Of a DNA stretch of 64,000 nucleotides, positions 12,683 to 24,533 are shown in pieces. Both the position numbers and the translations under genes were made by a program. Below the pieces are notes generated by a model. The model did not search any database. It saw nothing but the letters and a program-made list of their open reading frames with translations, and had not been told where the DNA came from. This DNA is from Scortum barcoo (taxonomy: Eukaryota > Chordata > Actinopteri > Centrarchiformes > Terapontidae), in contig CM041540.1 in NCBI GenBank assembly GCA_023238725.1, forward strand, positions 5,648,708 to 5,712,707, in the 5' to 3' direction. Each line of letters starts with the position of its first letter. The first letter of the stretch is position 1.

Positions 12683-13943
12683 GTCACTTTTGTCACAGTG
12701 GTCACAGAGCTGCTATCACGGCTGCGGACCTCTTCTTCAAACTGCACCTCAGCCACTTTCTAGGCCTTTTTGTTAATCACAAAACATCAGGTCGGCGGAG
12801 AGGGAAGTGCTATTTTAGTCTCCTCGTGTCTGCGCTTCGTGTTAATGTGCCACCTCTGTCGCCTCTGAAATTTCATTAAAAGGAGATATCGGCTCAGAGA
12901 AGGAGCAAGATACAGAGAGTGTGGACACAGCTGTGTAGCACCGAGCTCCCGAACTAAGCAAACTCTGACACTTCTCGGTACATGTTTGTTTATTTGCAGA
13001 GCCTGGCAGTGAATGCTAAAGGAACCAACTCCATCACCCCGATGGAGCTGCTGAGGTTTCAAAAAGACACCTACTTTGCAATTTAATTCAATTTGCCCCG
13101 GCCGATTTATAATTGCAAACGAGGAAGGGCAATCATAAAATGAATATCATTAGGAGTTGGTAAACAATCTGACAGGACGTGTGTTCAAAATGGCCGTGCA
13201 GAGAAAGCACTGATTTGGCATGGCCCAATGTGGCGACGCATGTTTTCACCTAACCAAGCATGATAGATCACCTCGAGGGTGGAGGAAAATGAGTTTTGAT
13301 TTATGTGTACTGGAGCAACCCGATACTGACTTTCCCTGCAATTCCTTATTTATGGGGATTTCCTGGGACTGTAACCTGCGAGTTGGGACGCCTTTGATTT
13401 TTGATTTTTTTCGGAGCTTCTTCCAACAGGTACGAGCCCTCGGGGAGCCTGTCCTCACTAATGACTTAACATGAAAAGGCAAAGCGAGGTTTATGGCACT
13501 GCAGACAAACACCGAAGGGGGGAAAAAAATAAAATCTTCAAATGGGAAAGTAGCCGTTTGAGGGCAGATGAACGTGATGCTGGATGAAGTGATTTAAGAG
13601 GCAGAGATAATGATAGTCCTCTGCTTTAGTGGGCTTTTTGCAGCCCTTGGCCCTTCTTTGTTGTTTACTGTAAAGGCAAAAAAAAAATATCTTCATGTCG
13701 GCAAAACAAACAAAAAAAAAAAGCACTTGCAAGTGGCCCAGATTGTGATTAGGCTGATGAGGCAGGTGTATTTCTACATAAACACCTCATCAAAAAAAAA
13801 CTCAGCTCCCATCAGCACTTCAGCTCACTTGAAAAAGTGAGCTGAACAAACGACGTTCCACTCATCTTAAATCAGTAAAAAGCAGCAGAAATCACGCTGA
13901 CTGCACCTGGATGCAAAAAAAAAAAATTCAACCATCACTCCCC
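12683..13943. other. Intronic stretch, no gene seen
   Basis: Includes the motif at 13094-13140 that resembles 9067-9110, and several A-runs. No recognised gene. Confidence 0.55.
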
Positions 13944-14003
13944 ACCCAAACCTCCTTGCCTCCCATCACCACCACCCAAACCTCCTTGCCTCCCATCACC
14001 ACC
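13944..14003. repeat. Perfect 30-bp tandem duplication
   Basis: Two identical, contiguous 30-base units beginning ACCCAAACCTCCTTGCC. The unit is pyrimidine-rich on the plus strand, is not in a convincing reading frame, and follows an A-run at about 13915-13926. Confidence 0.95.
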
Positions 14004-14940
14004 ACCCTCCTCCTTTCATATGGCAGAGGCAGGTTCTCCAGGACTGCCATGGAAAGGAAAAAAAATTAAAGGAAAAAAAAAGAAAAAAAAATCACACTCG
14101 CTGAAACATTTCCTTCTCTTCCTCCTTCCACCCACGGTGAAAAACAGAAAGCGCTGGCTCGGTTGCAAGAGTCATGTGGAACACACTCGATCAATACCCA
14201 CTGACACCGCTTCACTTGCCATGCATGCTGCTCTGGGCAGAGCTGAAATATGCATGGGTAGCCTACAGTAATCAATGTAGGGCAACTGTGCGCATCTGTC
14301 CTTATTTCTCTTTAGAAACAGGGGAGGGGATATCACACAACTAGAGCACAATTCAAATATAGATATACAGGGGCTGAGATACAGTGGGCTGAGCATGAAT
14401 AATTGAACATCATTATACAGTAGCTGGATGGTGATGAACTCTGAAATACTAGTTTCTCACAATTTCACTCTCAGATGTTTTATTTAACACGCAGAAGTGT
14501 GAAACCATTGAAATTCCTGTTCCATATTCTTTTGTGTGTGTGTGTGTGTGTGTTCTTGTGTTCTTCCCTTTTTAAGATCTGAGCTGGATTATGTGACAAC
14601 TGAGTCACTTGTGGTTTGTCTTCATGGGCTCTGCGATGGCTTTGCTCTCACTTTAATGCACTTATTTTCTGGCTGCATCTCTCCAGATCCAGCCTAAAAC
14701 GTGCACAAAAAAAGACAGGAGTGCTGCAAATCAGAGCGCAAAAGTGGTGGCAAATTAAGGCTGAGCCAACATGGGAGTCCGCACATGGAGGTAGGAAACA
14801 CCCGACAACGCGCTTCTCTGCAGACGCACGCAAATCATCCCTCAGTAAAAGCAAACAAAGCATCCTTTTTACAATTTAAATAAACAGCATCAAAAGAGGA
14901 AAAGGCATCTGAGCTGTGACGCACAAAAAAAGCGCAAAAT
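14004..14940. other. Intronic stretch, no gene seen
   Basis: A-rich runs at about 14059-14090 and the (TG)10 tract. Its right end leads into the CpG island. Confidence 0.55.
14533..14552. repeat. (TG)10 microsatellite
   Basis: Uninterrupted TG repeat. Confidence 0.95.
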
Positions 14941-15541
14941 CCACTTTGACTTGCCTGAAACGTGTAAAACCTCGTCCCGTTCGGCGGGTGCACCTTGGGG
15001 GAGTTGGTCCCCGTGCTCATGTCGGAGAAAATCATAATCCCTTTGGTGGGCAGACAATCCAGAGCTGCTCCGGTTCAGATCGAGCCAGGCGCGGTTGCGA
15101 TCCGAGGCGAGCGCACGGATCAGCCCCGGATCCGGCGCTGCGCTCCCGGCATCAGACGGAGGAGAGCTCCGGTGAGACGCGCAACGCCACCCCCGGAGGA
15201 AAATATCATTAAAAAAAAAAAAAAAAGCAGCCCAAAAAAAATGAAAAAGTAGAAACGAGGCAAGTCTCTGGTCTCCTCCGCACGCAGATGGTCAGTCTGT
15301 GCGTCCGCGTTGTGGCTCGCCCGGGGAGGGACACCCGCGGAGGGACGACGGCGGCTCCATGCTCTCCCGACGCCCGCAGCGCGCAGCTCGCTGTGCCGGC
15401 GGCTCGGATGGTCTCCGTCTGTGCGCGGATTATCTCCTCCCTCCCTCCCTCATCCTCCTCCTCCTCCTCCGGCTTCACCAATAATCAGTCAGAGCATCAC
15501 CGAGCGGCTCAGCCAACAACGCGCCTCGGCTCTCTCTTTCC
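14941..15541. promoter_or_regulatory. CpG island, candidate internal promoter
   Basis: By hand count there are roughly 58 CpG in about 600 bases at near 60% GC, an observed/expected ratio near 1, clearly denser than the flanks. The island is interrupted by an A-rich stretch around 15208-15250. A CCAAT box is present at its high-coordinate edge (CACCAATAATC, about 15477-15487). On the minus strand this box lies upstream of the candidate exon at 14955-15035. On the plus strand a good donor, CCG|GTGAGA, occurs at 15171-15172, so transcription in either direction is possible. No TATA box was identified. Confidence 0.5.
14955..15035 (-). CDS. Candidate alternative first coding exon inside a CpG island
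   Basis: This is a 27-codon frame from ATG 15033-15035 (next in-frame ATG 15018-15020) to CAG at 14955-14957. It reads MIFSDM, then STGTNSPKVHPPNG, then TRFYTFQ. An in-frame TGA lies upstream, so the frame opens locally. The CAG is followed directly by GCAAGT (14949-14954), the consensus form of a GC-AG splice donor. The exon would end in phase 0, as the ppfia2 first coding exon does, so it could join the same downstream exon without changing frame. I do not recognise the peptide. Its placement on the gene's strand, within the CpG island at 14941-15541, is what raises it above a chance frame. It could instead belong to another transcript or be non-coding. Confidence 0.4.
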
Positions 15542-17953
15542 CCGCACTGTAAAAATGCCTCCACAGCCCCAGAAAACACCTCACTTTCTTGAAAACAGGT
15601 TGGAAACTAAATGCGTAATTATTCCATTTGGTTTTGTGTAAAGCGTCAGTGTGCTGAAAATGAGACAAATCTCAAATAAAAGCTGAAATATGAATTGAAA
15701 AGGACATGAATAGGTCTATATTTTACATTATAATGATTAAAAAATACAATACTTGCATTGAAAAAGTGCCATGCTCCAATAAAAAAAAAAAAAATTTTAA
15801 ATATCTTATAATATCTTATATCTTAATAAATGACTTGAATGTGGTCAGATATTCACTTTTTTTTACAGTGTAGCTAGGTATTGATTGGAGGAGGAGAAAG
15901 GGTGTTTAAATGCCTCAACTGTGGCAATTTTTCTCTGTGGAAAAAGAGCAGAAGTTATCACCATTAAAGACATCCTGCGTGAGAGATGGTGTTGTCTGTT
16001 CGCTCGGAGGGAGGAAGTCGAGACCGCGGCGGCTTTTCATGTGAAGCGTCCCTCTGGATTCCTCTCAGCAGCTGCGAAACTGCAAGAGGCGCTCAAGTGA
16101 GCGAATATAGGTCACAAAAAGAGAGGTGATGGGGTTTTTTTTTTACGGTTTGAGATGTCAGAGGAGGGTTGGAATCGTCGCGGTTCGGTCATGATGGATT
16201 CAAGGTAGTTTGAGCGACTGACTGTTCAATCAATGTGGTTCGGTCGTCTTCGATCACCTCCACGAGCGGGCGGTAAAGTTTTAGTGCTCCTTCGTCTTGG
16301 AAACATTATTCAGCAGTGTGCTTCATTATTTTCATCATCATTTTTCATGTCGTCTATTCCACCTGCAGATCTCAGACCACCGCCCATTATCGAGAAACAT
16401 TTCCACTTCCGCTTTCGAAGCTGCCATGTTACCGCGCAGAAGGCCTTTATTGATTCTCCTTTTTGCTTACGCACTTTAAAGTTTCAATGAGATACAGCCG
16501 CTTCGCCCGTTTCAAAGACGATCTCGTTGACTGTAGACGGCTCTTATCTCCTATTTTACAAGAAGAAAGGACAAACCTCCAACCAGGAGTGACGCGTCTC
16601 CACTTTTCATTTGATTTTCTTCTGTCAAGTGGCCTTTTTTCGTGAGAGTAACCCACATTTGCTGAATGGTTTAATCCAATCCTCTGTCCAACGGGTGGGT
16701 GACGATCATCATTCAATTTAACATGTTGTATCTTGAATCATAAATCAAAGTATTTAGCTTTTATTGTGATATCAAATCTAGTTTAGTCACTACAGGAGCG
16801 GCCAAAGCTGATTTGGTGTCGTTAGGCACACCTGGTTGGGCTCGATTAAGCCGAGTGCGGTTGAACTCTCACTGCTAGCCTCGCGCTCTTCGGAGGGATT
16901 CGGTTCTGGGAGGCTTTCAAAGTGCTCGCTCTTGACGTGGCAGCTCCTCCCTGGCGTCTCCGGCTTGGGAGCGGCAGATCATACTCCTGACACCGGGAAC
17001 GAGGCCCAAAAATAATTCAGACCGCTCCTCAAACTCCCTGCACGACACTGCACTACACTACCAGATATTATACTGACATGCGTGATGATATAAGACACCC
17101 AGGAATAATGATGTGTAGTCATTAAAGCAATACCAACAAAAAAATCCTTCCTTTCCACTATTTCTGTGTGAAACTGCAGCATGGTTAAGGGGACGGAAAA
17201 GTTTCTGGTCAAGGCACGGTTGAGTTTAGTAAGTAAGTTCAAAGTCAGGTGAATATTTAACAATAAACAGGCCAAAAGTAATTGTAAGTCTGTGACTAGA
17301 CACCATAACGAGACGTCCATCCGCCACCTCAACCTCCACACTCCTTATTTCCTCTCCATCACATAAAAAAAAGAGATATTTCCTGCATCGGCACTGAACT
17401 GCAAAATCATCCAAAATGGATGTGATTCTGAGGACACTGGGCTCGCCGCGTTCACTAGATTGCATAACCGAAGTCTGATGATTAATTTTTCGTACCGTAC
17501 AGCAGAGAACAGAAACCGATGGCTGTCTGGAAACGGTGAGAAAAATACATTAAAAAATCATAAACTAAATTATTAAGGTGCTGAAAAAAAAAAAGGCTTT
17601 TTTGTGTTCCGTAAAATCAATCAGCGGGTCAAAGTGTTCAATTTCACAGACTCGCGATAATGACGATGTTCGGCTTTAAAAGAGAAAATTGTTAACGTTA
17701 TATGAGAAAAATTGGAGGTATTGTCACAGATTATTGCGGAAAGGTAGTTTCAAGATAAAAGGACCCAAAAAAAGGCTTTGTGCTCTGAACAGGGGACTTT
17801 GCAACACATTTGGACATCATCTATTTCCCCTTTCTGCTGCTCTGTGTCCTTCTCACTTTGTACAAGTAGAGTATGGACATGCAGGGTCCTCAAGCCCTCC
17901 TGCACATCAGTCACATGAAGGGGCTTGTCTGCGTGCCGCGATGCACTGGACTC
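15542..17953. other. Intronic stretch, no gene seen
   Basis: On the minus strand this lies just upstream of the CpG island. It is AT-rich near 15640-15860 (A14 at about 15781-15794), with GC-richer sequence at about 15980-16100 and 16790-16980. No repeat family recognised. Confidence 0.55.
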
Positions 17954-18009
17954 TGACGTCATTGTACAGATGTGCAGTGGGCATGGCTTAGCGCTCCTGC
18001 GTGCTCATT
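17954..18009. promoter_or_regulatory. Palindromic CRE near an inverted CCAAT box
   Basis: TGACGTCA, a full cAMP-response element, is at 17954-17961. An inverted CCAAT box (ATTGG) follows at about 18005-18009 in a GC-richer block. The pairing resembles CREB-type promoters or enhancers, but an 8-mer is expected about once per 64 kb. No coding exon or donor stands out next to it. Confidence 0.25.
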
Positions 18010-19510
18010 GGCCGGAGCTCTCTCAATCCTCTCTTGTGTTTTCTCAAGCTCTGATCGACGCCGCTCTTTGTCTTTCTCCAAAAGCCGCCAGAGCGTCGCA
18101 GATGGAAAATCATATGCGAGCCAAGAGACCAATACTGTTAAAGAACGGCCCTCGTTTAATTAAGCAGGCTATTATTGCGCAAATGAAACGGTTCATTGGA
18201 ATTTTTGATCATAGGACTGTGTTTAAAAAATAATTTTTCCAATCAATATTTCATCAAAGTGCTTAGTCTTGTGGTCCCGCAGAGGCAGTTTGTGCAAAGG
18301 CAGAGCTGAGCAACCCCTGAGAGAGCGTGTTCGTCTGTGTTCACGTGCTTACACGCAGGCCTGCGAGTCTCCTCGAAAGCATCTCTCCATCTAAATCCCT
18401 TAAGAGGAAAAAAACACACACACAGTCCCTTTTCATCAATCAAAGAGCTCAAAGAAATTGATTTTTTGGGTAGAAAAGCCTATGTTTGATCAGTCCGGGG
18501 CCCTAATCTATGAGGGCGGTAACAGCCTTTGACAGATGCATGAGATGGGAGCAATTATGATACATAAACCGGGAATTAAAAAAAAAAAAAAAAGCGCCTG
18601 TTGACTTATGAGGAGCAAAGCTAGTGTGCATTTTAGGTGTGATGCTGCTTTGAGAGGTCTTGTTAAGGACAAATAATGATTCCTCCAGATGTCGAGCGAA
18701 AACACATGAAGCACTCAGAAGTGGCTCACAGCTACAATAATAGAGGGAGCATGAGGCCACACATGATGATGGGCCGTGGTAACCGGAGGATATATATGTT
18801 AATCCCACATTTTCATTTACTCTGCCTGTGTGTGTGTGTGTGTACTGTACGTCTCTGAGCTTGTGACAGAGAGTTTTGCTGCGAGCCTGTTTGCTCAAAC
18901 AACCACTTAAACTGCAAATGAGCTGCAAACAAGGAACAGAAAGAGAGTGCCGTTTTGTGCATACGTGATGAGGATTCGCCCGCCGCTGCTGCAACTTAAT
19001 CGGGCAAGACGCTGTAAGGAAGCTGAAGAAGTCGCAGAAAAATGAGAGGCCAGCCGGCGTAAGCCAAAGTGGCAGACTGCTGTAGTTTTTAATAAATTCT
19101 TTTATGTTTGAAAAATGCAAATCCATCTGTGTCAACGTAACATCCCTGTATCCAGGTCTCTAGTTTTTTATTTTTCTCTTCTTTTAGAGAGGAACACAAC
19201 AGAAAAAAAAGTCAAATTAATTACTTACATGAAGTACTCGTACACAATCCCTCAGTGGGGACAAACGAGATGACAGAAAGCAATTATTCTGAGAGCGAGA
19301 GCCACGAGAGTCTGTCCTGACACGCCGAGCAAAAAATACTAATGCGAATCCCGAACTGTCAAAGGGAAATGAAGCTGGAGGGAAATGTGGCAGCTTATTT
19401 AAAACAAACCTTACGAAAAAGACGAGGGGTCGTTTTGGAAATCGCTGCTCGGGTTTAAATGGCTCGTCGGAAGGCTAAAGCAACCTCTCGTGGAACTCAG
19501 GGCGGCAAAT
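18010..19510. other. Intronic stretch, longest chance ORF of the window
   Basis: A 210-codon minus-strand frame at 18503-19135 has low-complexity products of a TG run (THTHT) and an A-run (FFFFF) and no domain. I read it as chance. Nothing else seen. Confidence 0.55.
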
Positions 19511-19595
19511 TGATGATTATTTTTCACCGATTAGTCAGGCAATTTTTTCTATACTTAGTCAATCATGTAGCCTAGAAGTGTCAGAAAACAGACTC
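19511..19595 (+). repeat. Teleost interspersed repeat, family A (5' fragment)
   Basis: GATGATTATTTTTCACCGAT, then TAGTCAGGCAATTTTTTCTA, and AAGTGTCAGAAAACAG match the front part of the same family as 9917-10283. It is followed by a family B copy in the opposite direction. Confidence 0.5.
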
Positions 19596-19650
19596 TACAC
19601 AGTAGAGCTGAGGTATTTACTTAGGAGCCAAAATATGGCGCTAAACACAA

Positions 19651-19766
19651 AGTCAGAGTATCACCAAAGTCATTTGGATACTTCATCTGGGAAACATGAA
19701 TGTCTGTGCACAGTTTTGTGTCAATCTTGAAGTTGCTGAGATACAAACCAGTGACCACACTGATTT
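19651..19766 (-). repeat. Percomorph interspersed repeat, family B (reverse copy)
   Basis: On the plus strand, AGTCAGAGTATCACCAAAGT, GGAAACATGAATGTCTGTGC and AGTTGCTGAGATACAAACCA are the reverse complement of the landmarks at 24331-24533. Confidence 0.6.
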
Positions 19767-22700
19767 GAAACCAATGAAGAAAAATCAAAATGTGATCAAG
19801 CGCTAAATGGAGCTGCTAATTGCATAAAATAATAATATACATGGGAGATATTTTCAATGCATGGGTCATGAAATGCACTAAAAACAGATCAGTAACATAC
19901 AGCAGGTAGTACAGTGGTTTGATGACAGTGCCGTCATCTCAAGCCATCACGAGTTGCTGTAAATAGCGCCGCTCCAGGAGGAACTCTTCCCCCCCCCCAA
20001 CTACTTCCACTACTCGCAGAGGTGCACGTTTGATATGCGTGATAAATCGCTGTGGGGCTGCAGGACCGGGGACACTCGGGGGAGATGGCGGCACGTTAAG
20101 AATTAGCATACTCTGTTGTCACCGCGCCTGGCACGCGGTGTCAAACACACGCTCTTAACAAGCTGACTAGAGACGCGTTGTAGGGGAACCTTTTAAGCTA
20201 TTACAGCGACGGAAGCCGCGTTGTCATATATGCACTGTATTACAGAGCTCCCCGAAGAACTCAACTGTCAGCCCAAAGCGAGCGGTGAGTGTGGAGTCAG
20301 ATTACAGAGAGAGACAAGGAAGTATGAGAGTCAGGGCGAGGCTTCGTTGAATCGGAAATGGGGCGTTTTTCGAGACAAATCTGTGAAAAAGAAGGAGTTT
20401 TAGCTGTTTATAATTTCTTCCTGAAAGTTTTGAGAAGAGAGATTGTGGTTTTCTCTCTTATTCTCTAGGCGACTTCCTGTATGACGGCTCAGCCTCTAGC
20501 TGAAGGGCCCCTCCAGGCTCCGCAACGATGCCACCTTCAATTACCAGACTTGTCGCTGCCTAATTGGGTCTCCCTGCTGCAACACCAAATTCCACAGGCT
20601 GTTATTAGCATTTCTAACTGTTTGTGGCTTTTATTCTCACAAATTAGTCCCATAAATTTTATAACCGCTCCATCCCTACTTAAAACTCATTTCTTTAAGC
20701 GCTCTCAAACAATCGAGCTTCTCATTTCTATTACGATTGAGTCTTTTAGATTGCTTTTGCTTTGACAATTCGAGGAACGCGCCCTGTCTTGACTGGCTTG
20801 TTTTAATATCTGGCGGCTAAAGGATATCGCAAGATCTCCAAGTAACACCCCCATTGGATCCTCAGGTGCCACTAAAGGTCACAGGTCCCTCCCTGCACGG
20901 AGGGTTCTTGGAAAATGAAGGGCTGAAGCCGAGCAGCATCGATCGCGTCAACAGTCACGTGCGGGTAGACGGCCTTAATGGATGTTGCCTCGGTGCCGTC
21001 ACTGCTGAAACATTAGAGAGCTGATGTCAAGCGTTCAGTGCGATTGAAGAAAATGCTGGCTGAGAGGTGAAAAAAACGAAGGGAAAAGTTTTTTTTGGCA
21101 GGATTAAGAGCAAAGCAAAAAAAAGGGACATTTTTGAATTTAGAGTTGTACATTTACATCTATAAATGTGGCTCGTGTTGTTCATATGCACTAAATACTT
21201 CTGTTTGGAGTATTTTTATCATCGTTTTTTCCTCCATACTCCATACAAACACTGCTTTATGTCATTAGCTGGAGACTGCATAACGATGCTGTTGCTGAGT
21301 AAACTATTTTAGTTTTATTTAATCATTTCCCTCACAGTCCTTCACAATGGTTTTACACTATTTCTATGATCAACAGGTGACGGCAAGAAAAGTACAAACA
21401 ATGCATGTCTGTTATAAAAAACGCCTTCCGACAGTTTTTTGAGGACAAAAATGCATTCGACAGGTTTGTTAGGCCTTAAAAGCGACACGCAGCACTTTCA
21501 GATGAGCAACACAGCTGTAACTCTACTGCCTTCATTTTACAATATTTCTACATAAAGATCTCAAATGGCGCAACTTTAAGGCATCCTCCACATCCCTTTA
21601 TCTCTCCAACACTCCCTCTGACTGCATCTTTCATATTCCAGTCCCCCGAGTCTGTCGCCTTTTTGTCTCGTGGTCATTTTAAAGTTTTTTTCGGCTGCTG
21701 CGTGATTTCTTCGGGTGACGAAATCTGAGGGACCATTATTTTCCGTTTTTGATCTGCAAGATTTCAAAGCGGGTTTTGTAAGGCATCCAGCGCCACAAGA
21801 AAAGAAAAATAAAGGAGGAGATTGATTCGTTTTAGTTAGAGACAGTCTATAACTTATGGTATTGCTCGCCACCCTCTGGGAAATTCCAAGTCCTCTTAGC
21901 AGTCGAGTTGTTTTCACCAAAGCTGCGCAAGAAGCGAGACAGCCTTTGACATTTTTTTTCCCCTTGGAAGTTCATCTCAAAGAGGAGATTTTGTCAGTAG
22001 GTTGTCATTTGAAAACGCTCTCATCTTACAGAATGGCTAAGATAAAGTAAGCATTTTAAAGGGGTGTGAAAAACACAGTGAAGGAGCTGCAGGAAATGGA
22101 GCTCCCAGCTCTTTTCGGCTCTCGAAAGCAGGAAGGACTTGAGGTTTTCACCCTTGTGGTCGACTGACCCCTCCATCCCAACTCCACGATTCGTGACAGA
22201 GGGCACCAAAGAAGAGCCTCCAGTCTAAACCATGGACCTTCCCATTTCACTTTCACTCCTCAGGTCTCTCATGCCTTTTCATGCAGGAGGCTCTAACCTT
22301 GTGAGTTCAATAACAGGAATCACATTAATTATCGATGAAACTACGGATGGACTGGATATTTTGTGAATATGAACAATTCACGAAGTAGTAATGCTTAAAG
22401 AGCATAAAAAATTAGATCATGATTATTTCCCACAAACAAAATGTCCCAAAAAACACAAGTGGAAACATATGGACAATAGATATTAAAAATATTAAAAGCC
22501 AGTACCCACACCTAGCTTAATATTAAATATTTAAAGTCATATTCCACTGAAACAAAACATTTTGTTACCAGAGAGAAACCTTGTTTAATACCAAAAGATT
22601 TTTTTTCCCATTTGGCCCCGTCATACGTCATACTGTATATTTGGCTCTCTCAACAGTACCGCTGGTGACAGATATTTGTTTACTACATAAAATAACACAG

Positions 22701-24330
22701 ACAGGGCCGATTCCAGGATACACTCGAGGAGTCCAACGGGAAAAGTAATCAAACCCGGAGCGGCAGAGAGCGGCGGAGCAGGTTTTCAATCATCTGCAGG
22801 CGAACTGTCGCTGCATTACAAACGCGCGGCTTTGGAGTGTCCCAGGCCGTGCGCCGCCGCCGTGCTCAGCACTTCCGAAGAAACATGCTGATTCGGGCGC
22901 ATGAGCCGTCAATCATTATTTTCAGTGCGGTTATTCATGTGCATACGCTGACTGACGACATCCAGGGTCTGATATTTTCTACAGTGTACACAAAAACCAA
23001 AGAGAGAGAGCAAATCAAAACTCTGGATTGACAAGCTTCTTTCTTCTCCGCTGCACTGAACATGTACATAAATCTTCCCATAGGTCAATAACTAACTGTA
23101 AATCTTATTTTTATCGACTCTGTTGTATCTCTAGGCCTGAATATAAGGCAATGAAGTTATATGGTTGTGTTTTAAGAGCAGTCTGAAGGTGTTGCAGCGC
23201 CAACAGGTTCAAACTTGTTATATGCTGCTGCAATATCAGTTCATTTGCATTGGAGAGCACATAACTGTGAGAATTTATATCTGCCGTTAACACTATATAA
23301 GTGTTTTTAAGCATCAAAAGGCACCCATTAAGCAGTGAAATAAACACTCCTTCTTCTTGAAGCTGCTATTTTGTCTCTGCATGATTAAAAAAAAATAATA
23401 AAAAGATCCAAAAGTTATACATAATGGCTGAGTCACAAAACACAGAGCTCCGATGTGAAACCGCCCACATGTCACTCTCGGTAGTCGGGCCCCGCAGTCT
23501 TATTTGAATGTCAAGGAGCTTTTTCTGGAAGCATGAATAGCTTAGTAACCACACATCAGAGGAGTGATTGTAAAACTGCATCCAACCGCTTGACATGTGC
23601 TCATTTGTGTCACCTAGATACAGTCTTTCGTTGGCATTCTTTGAATTAACGTATTCTTTACTGTGTGGGCAGATGTTAAAAGTTTTTTTTTTTTTAAAGT
23701 TCAAAAATGTTGATCTGTGTTAAATATGAGGCAAATTTTTGTCTGCAAACATCTAAAAAATAAAACGAGGTGATGTCAAACTTTGCGTCATTCATGTTGC
23801 ATCCAGTCTTGCTGAGCATCGATTGGCTTTGAAGCCCAAAACCTGATGTTAGGTCAGTGCTGTCGGCGGGAAATTGGGCCCCGTCTGCAACATGGAACAC
23901 TATTGCACGGCTCCTGCTGGGAGTTGCAGGAGGCTTGTCTGCAGCTCGACTCGATTTTCCAATACCGTGTTCACCTGTATCTCCCGGTGTGACTTCGATT
24001 CGACTAACGTTAGTCTATGTGGTGGAAGTAGACAAAGTTTGTGACTGTAAAATGGAGCATTTACTCAAGCTATTCCACTCTACTGCCATTTATGGACCAA
24101 ATCTGATTATATTCTCTTTTTTTTTGTTGTTTTTATGGGAGACATCTTGGCTCCTCTTGTTGGGAGCCATCAGTGTGCTGAAAATGCATTAAATGCTGCA
24201 GAAAAAAAGTGTTTTACTTTTACACCAGTCCCAGTTTGTGTCTCCTGTAATCATGGCTTTTACAACCTTTTTTATACATCTTTTATCACAGAAATACATA
24301 AGTAAACTTTTTGCTTTATGGATGCCTCTA
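19767..24330. other. Intronic stretch, no gene seen
   Basis: GC-richer blocks at about 20040-20210, 20480-20560 and 22690-22920 alternate with AT-rich DNA. They could be conserved non-coding elements, but only comparison with other fish would show it. Frames are 114 codons or fewer and unsupported. Confidence 0.5.
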
Positions 24331-24533
24331 AGGACGGCATGTCTTTCTGTCAGTCCCATCACTTTGATCCACACTGACATATCTTGACAACTATTAGATG
24401 GATAACTTTGAAATTTGGCACAAATATTCAAGGTTCTTAGAGGGTACAGTATATTTTTTGATTTCTTTAATGATCTTCTGCCTTTTACTTTGGTGACACC
24501 AGCAGATATGTCACATATTCATCGAAATATCTC
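24331..24533 (+). repeat. Percomorph interspersed repeat, family B
   Basis: Landmarks in order: GTCTTTCTGTCAGTCCCATC, ACTTTGATCCACACTGACAT, ATCTTGACAACTATTAGATG, TTTGAAATTTGGCACAAATA, then ACTTTGGTGACACCAGCAG. I recall this order as very abundant in perciform genomes. It is non-coding and degenerate. Confidence 0.7.

Noticed and set aside
18503..19135. Longest reading frame of the window, 210 codons on the minus strand
   Set aside because: Residue runs come from a TG microsatellite and an A-run, there is no domain, and it overlaps nothing with splice support. Consistent with chance.
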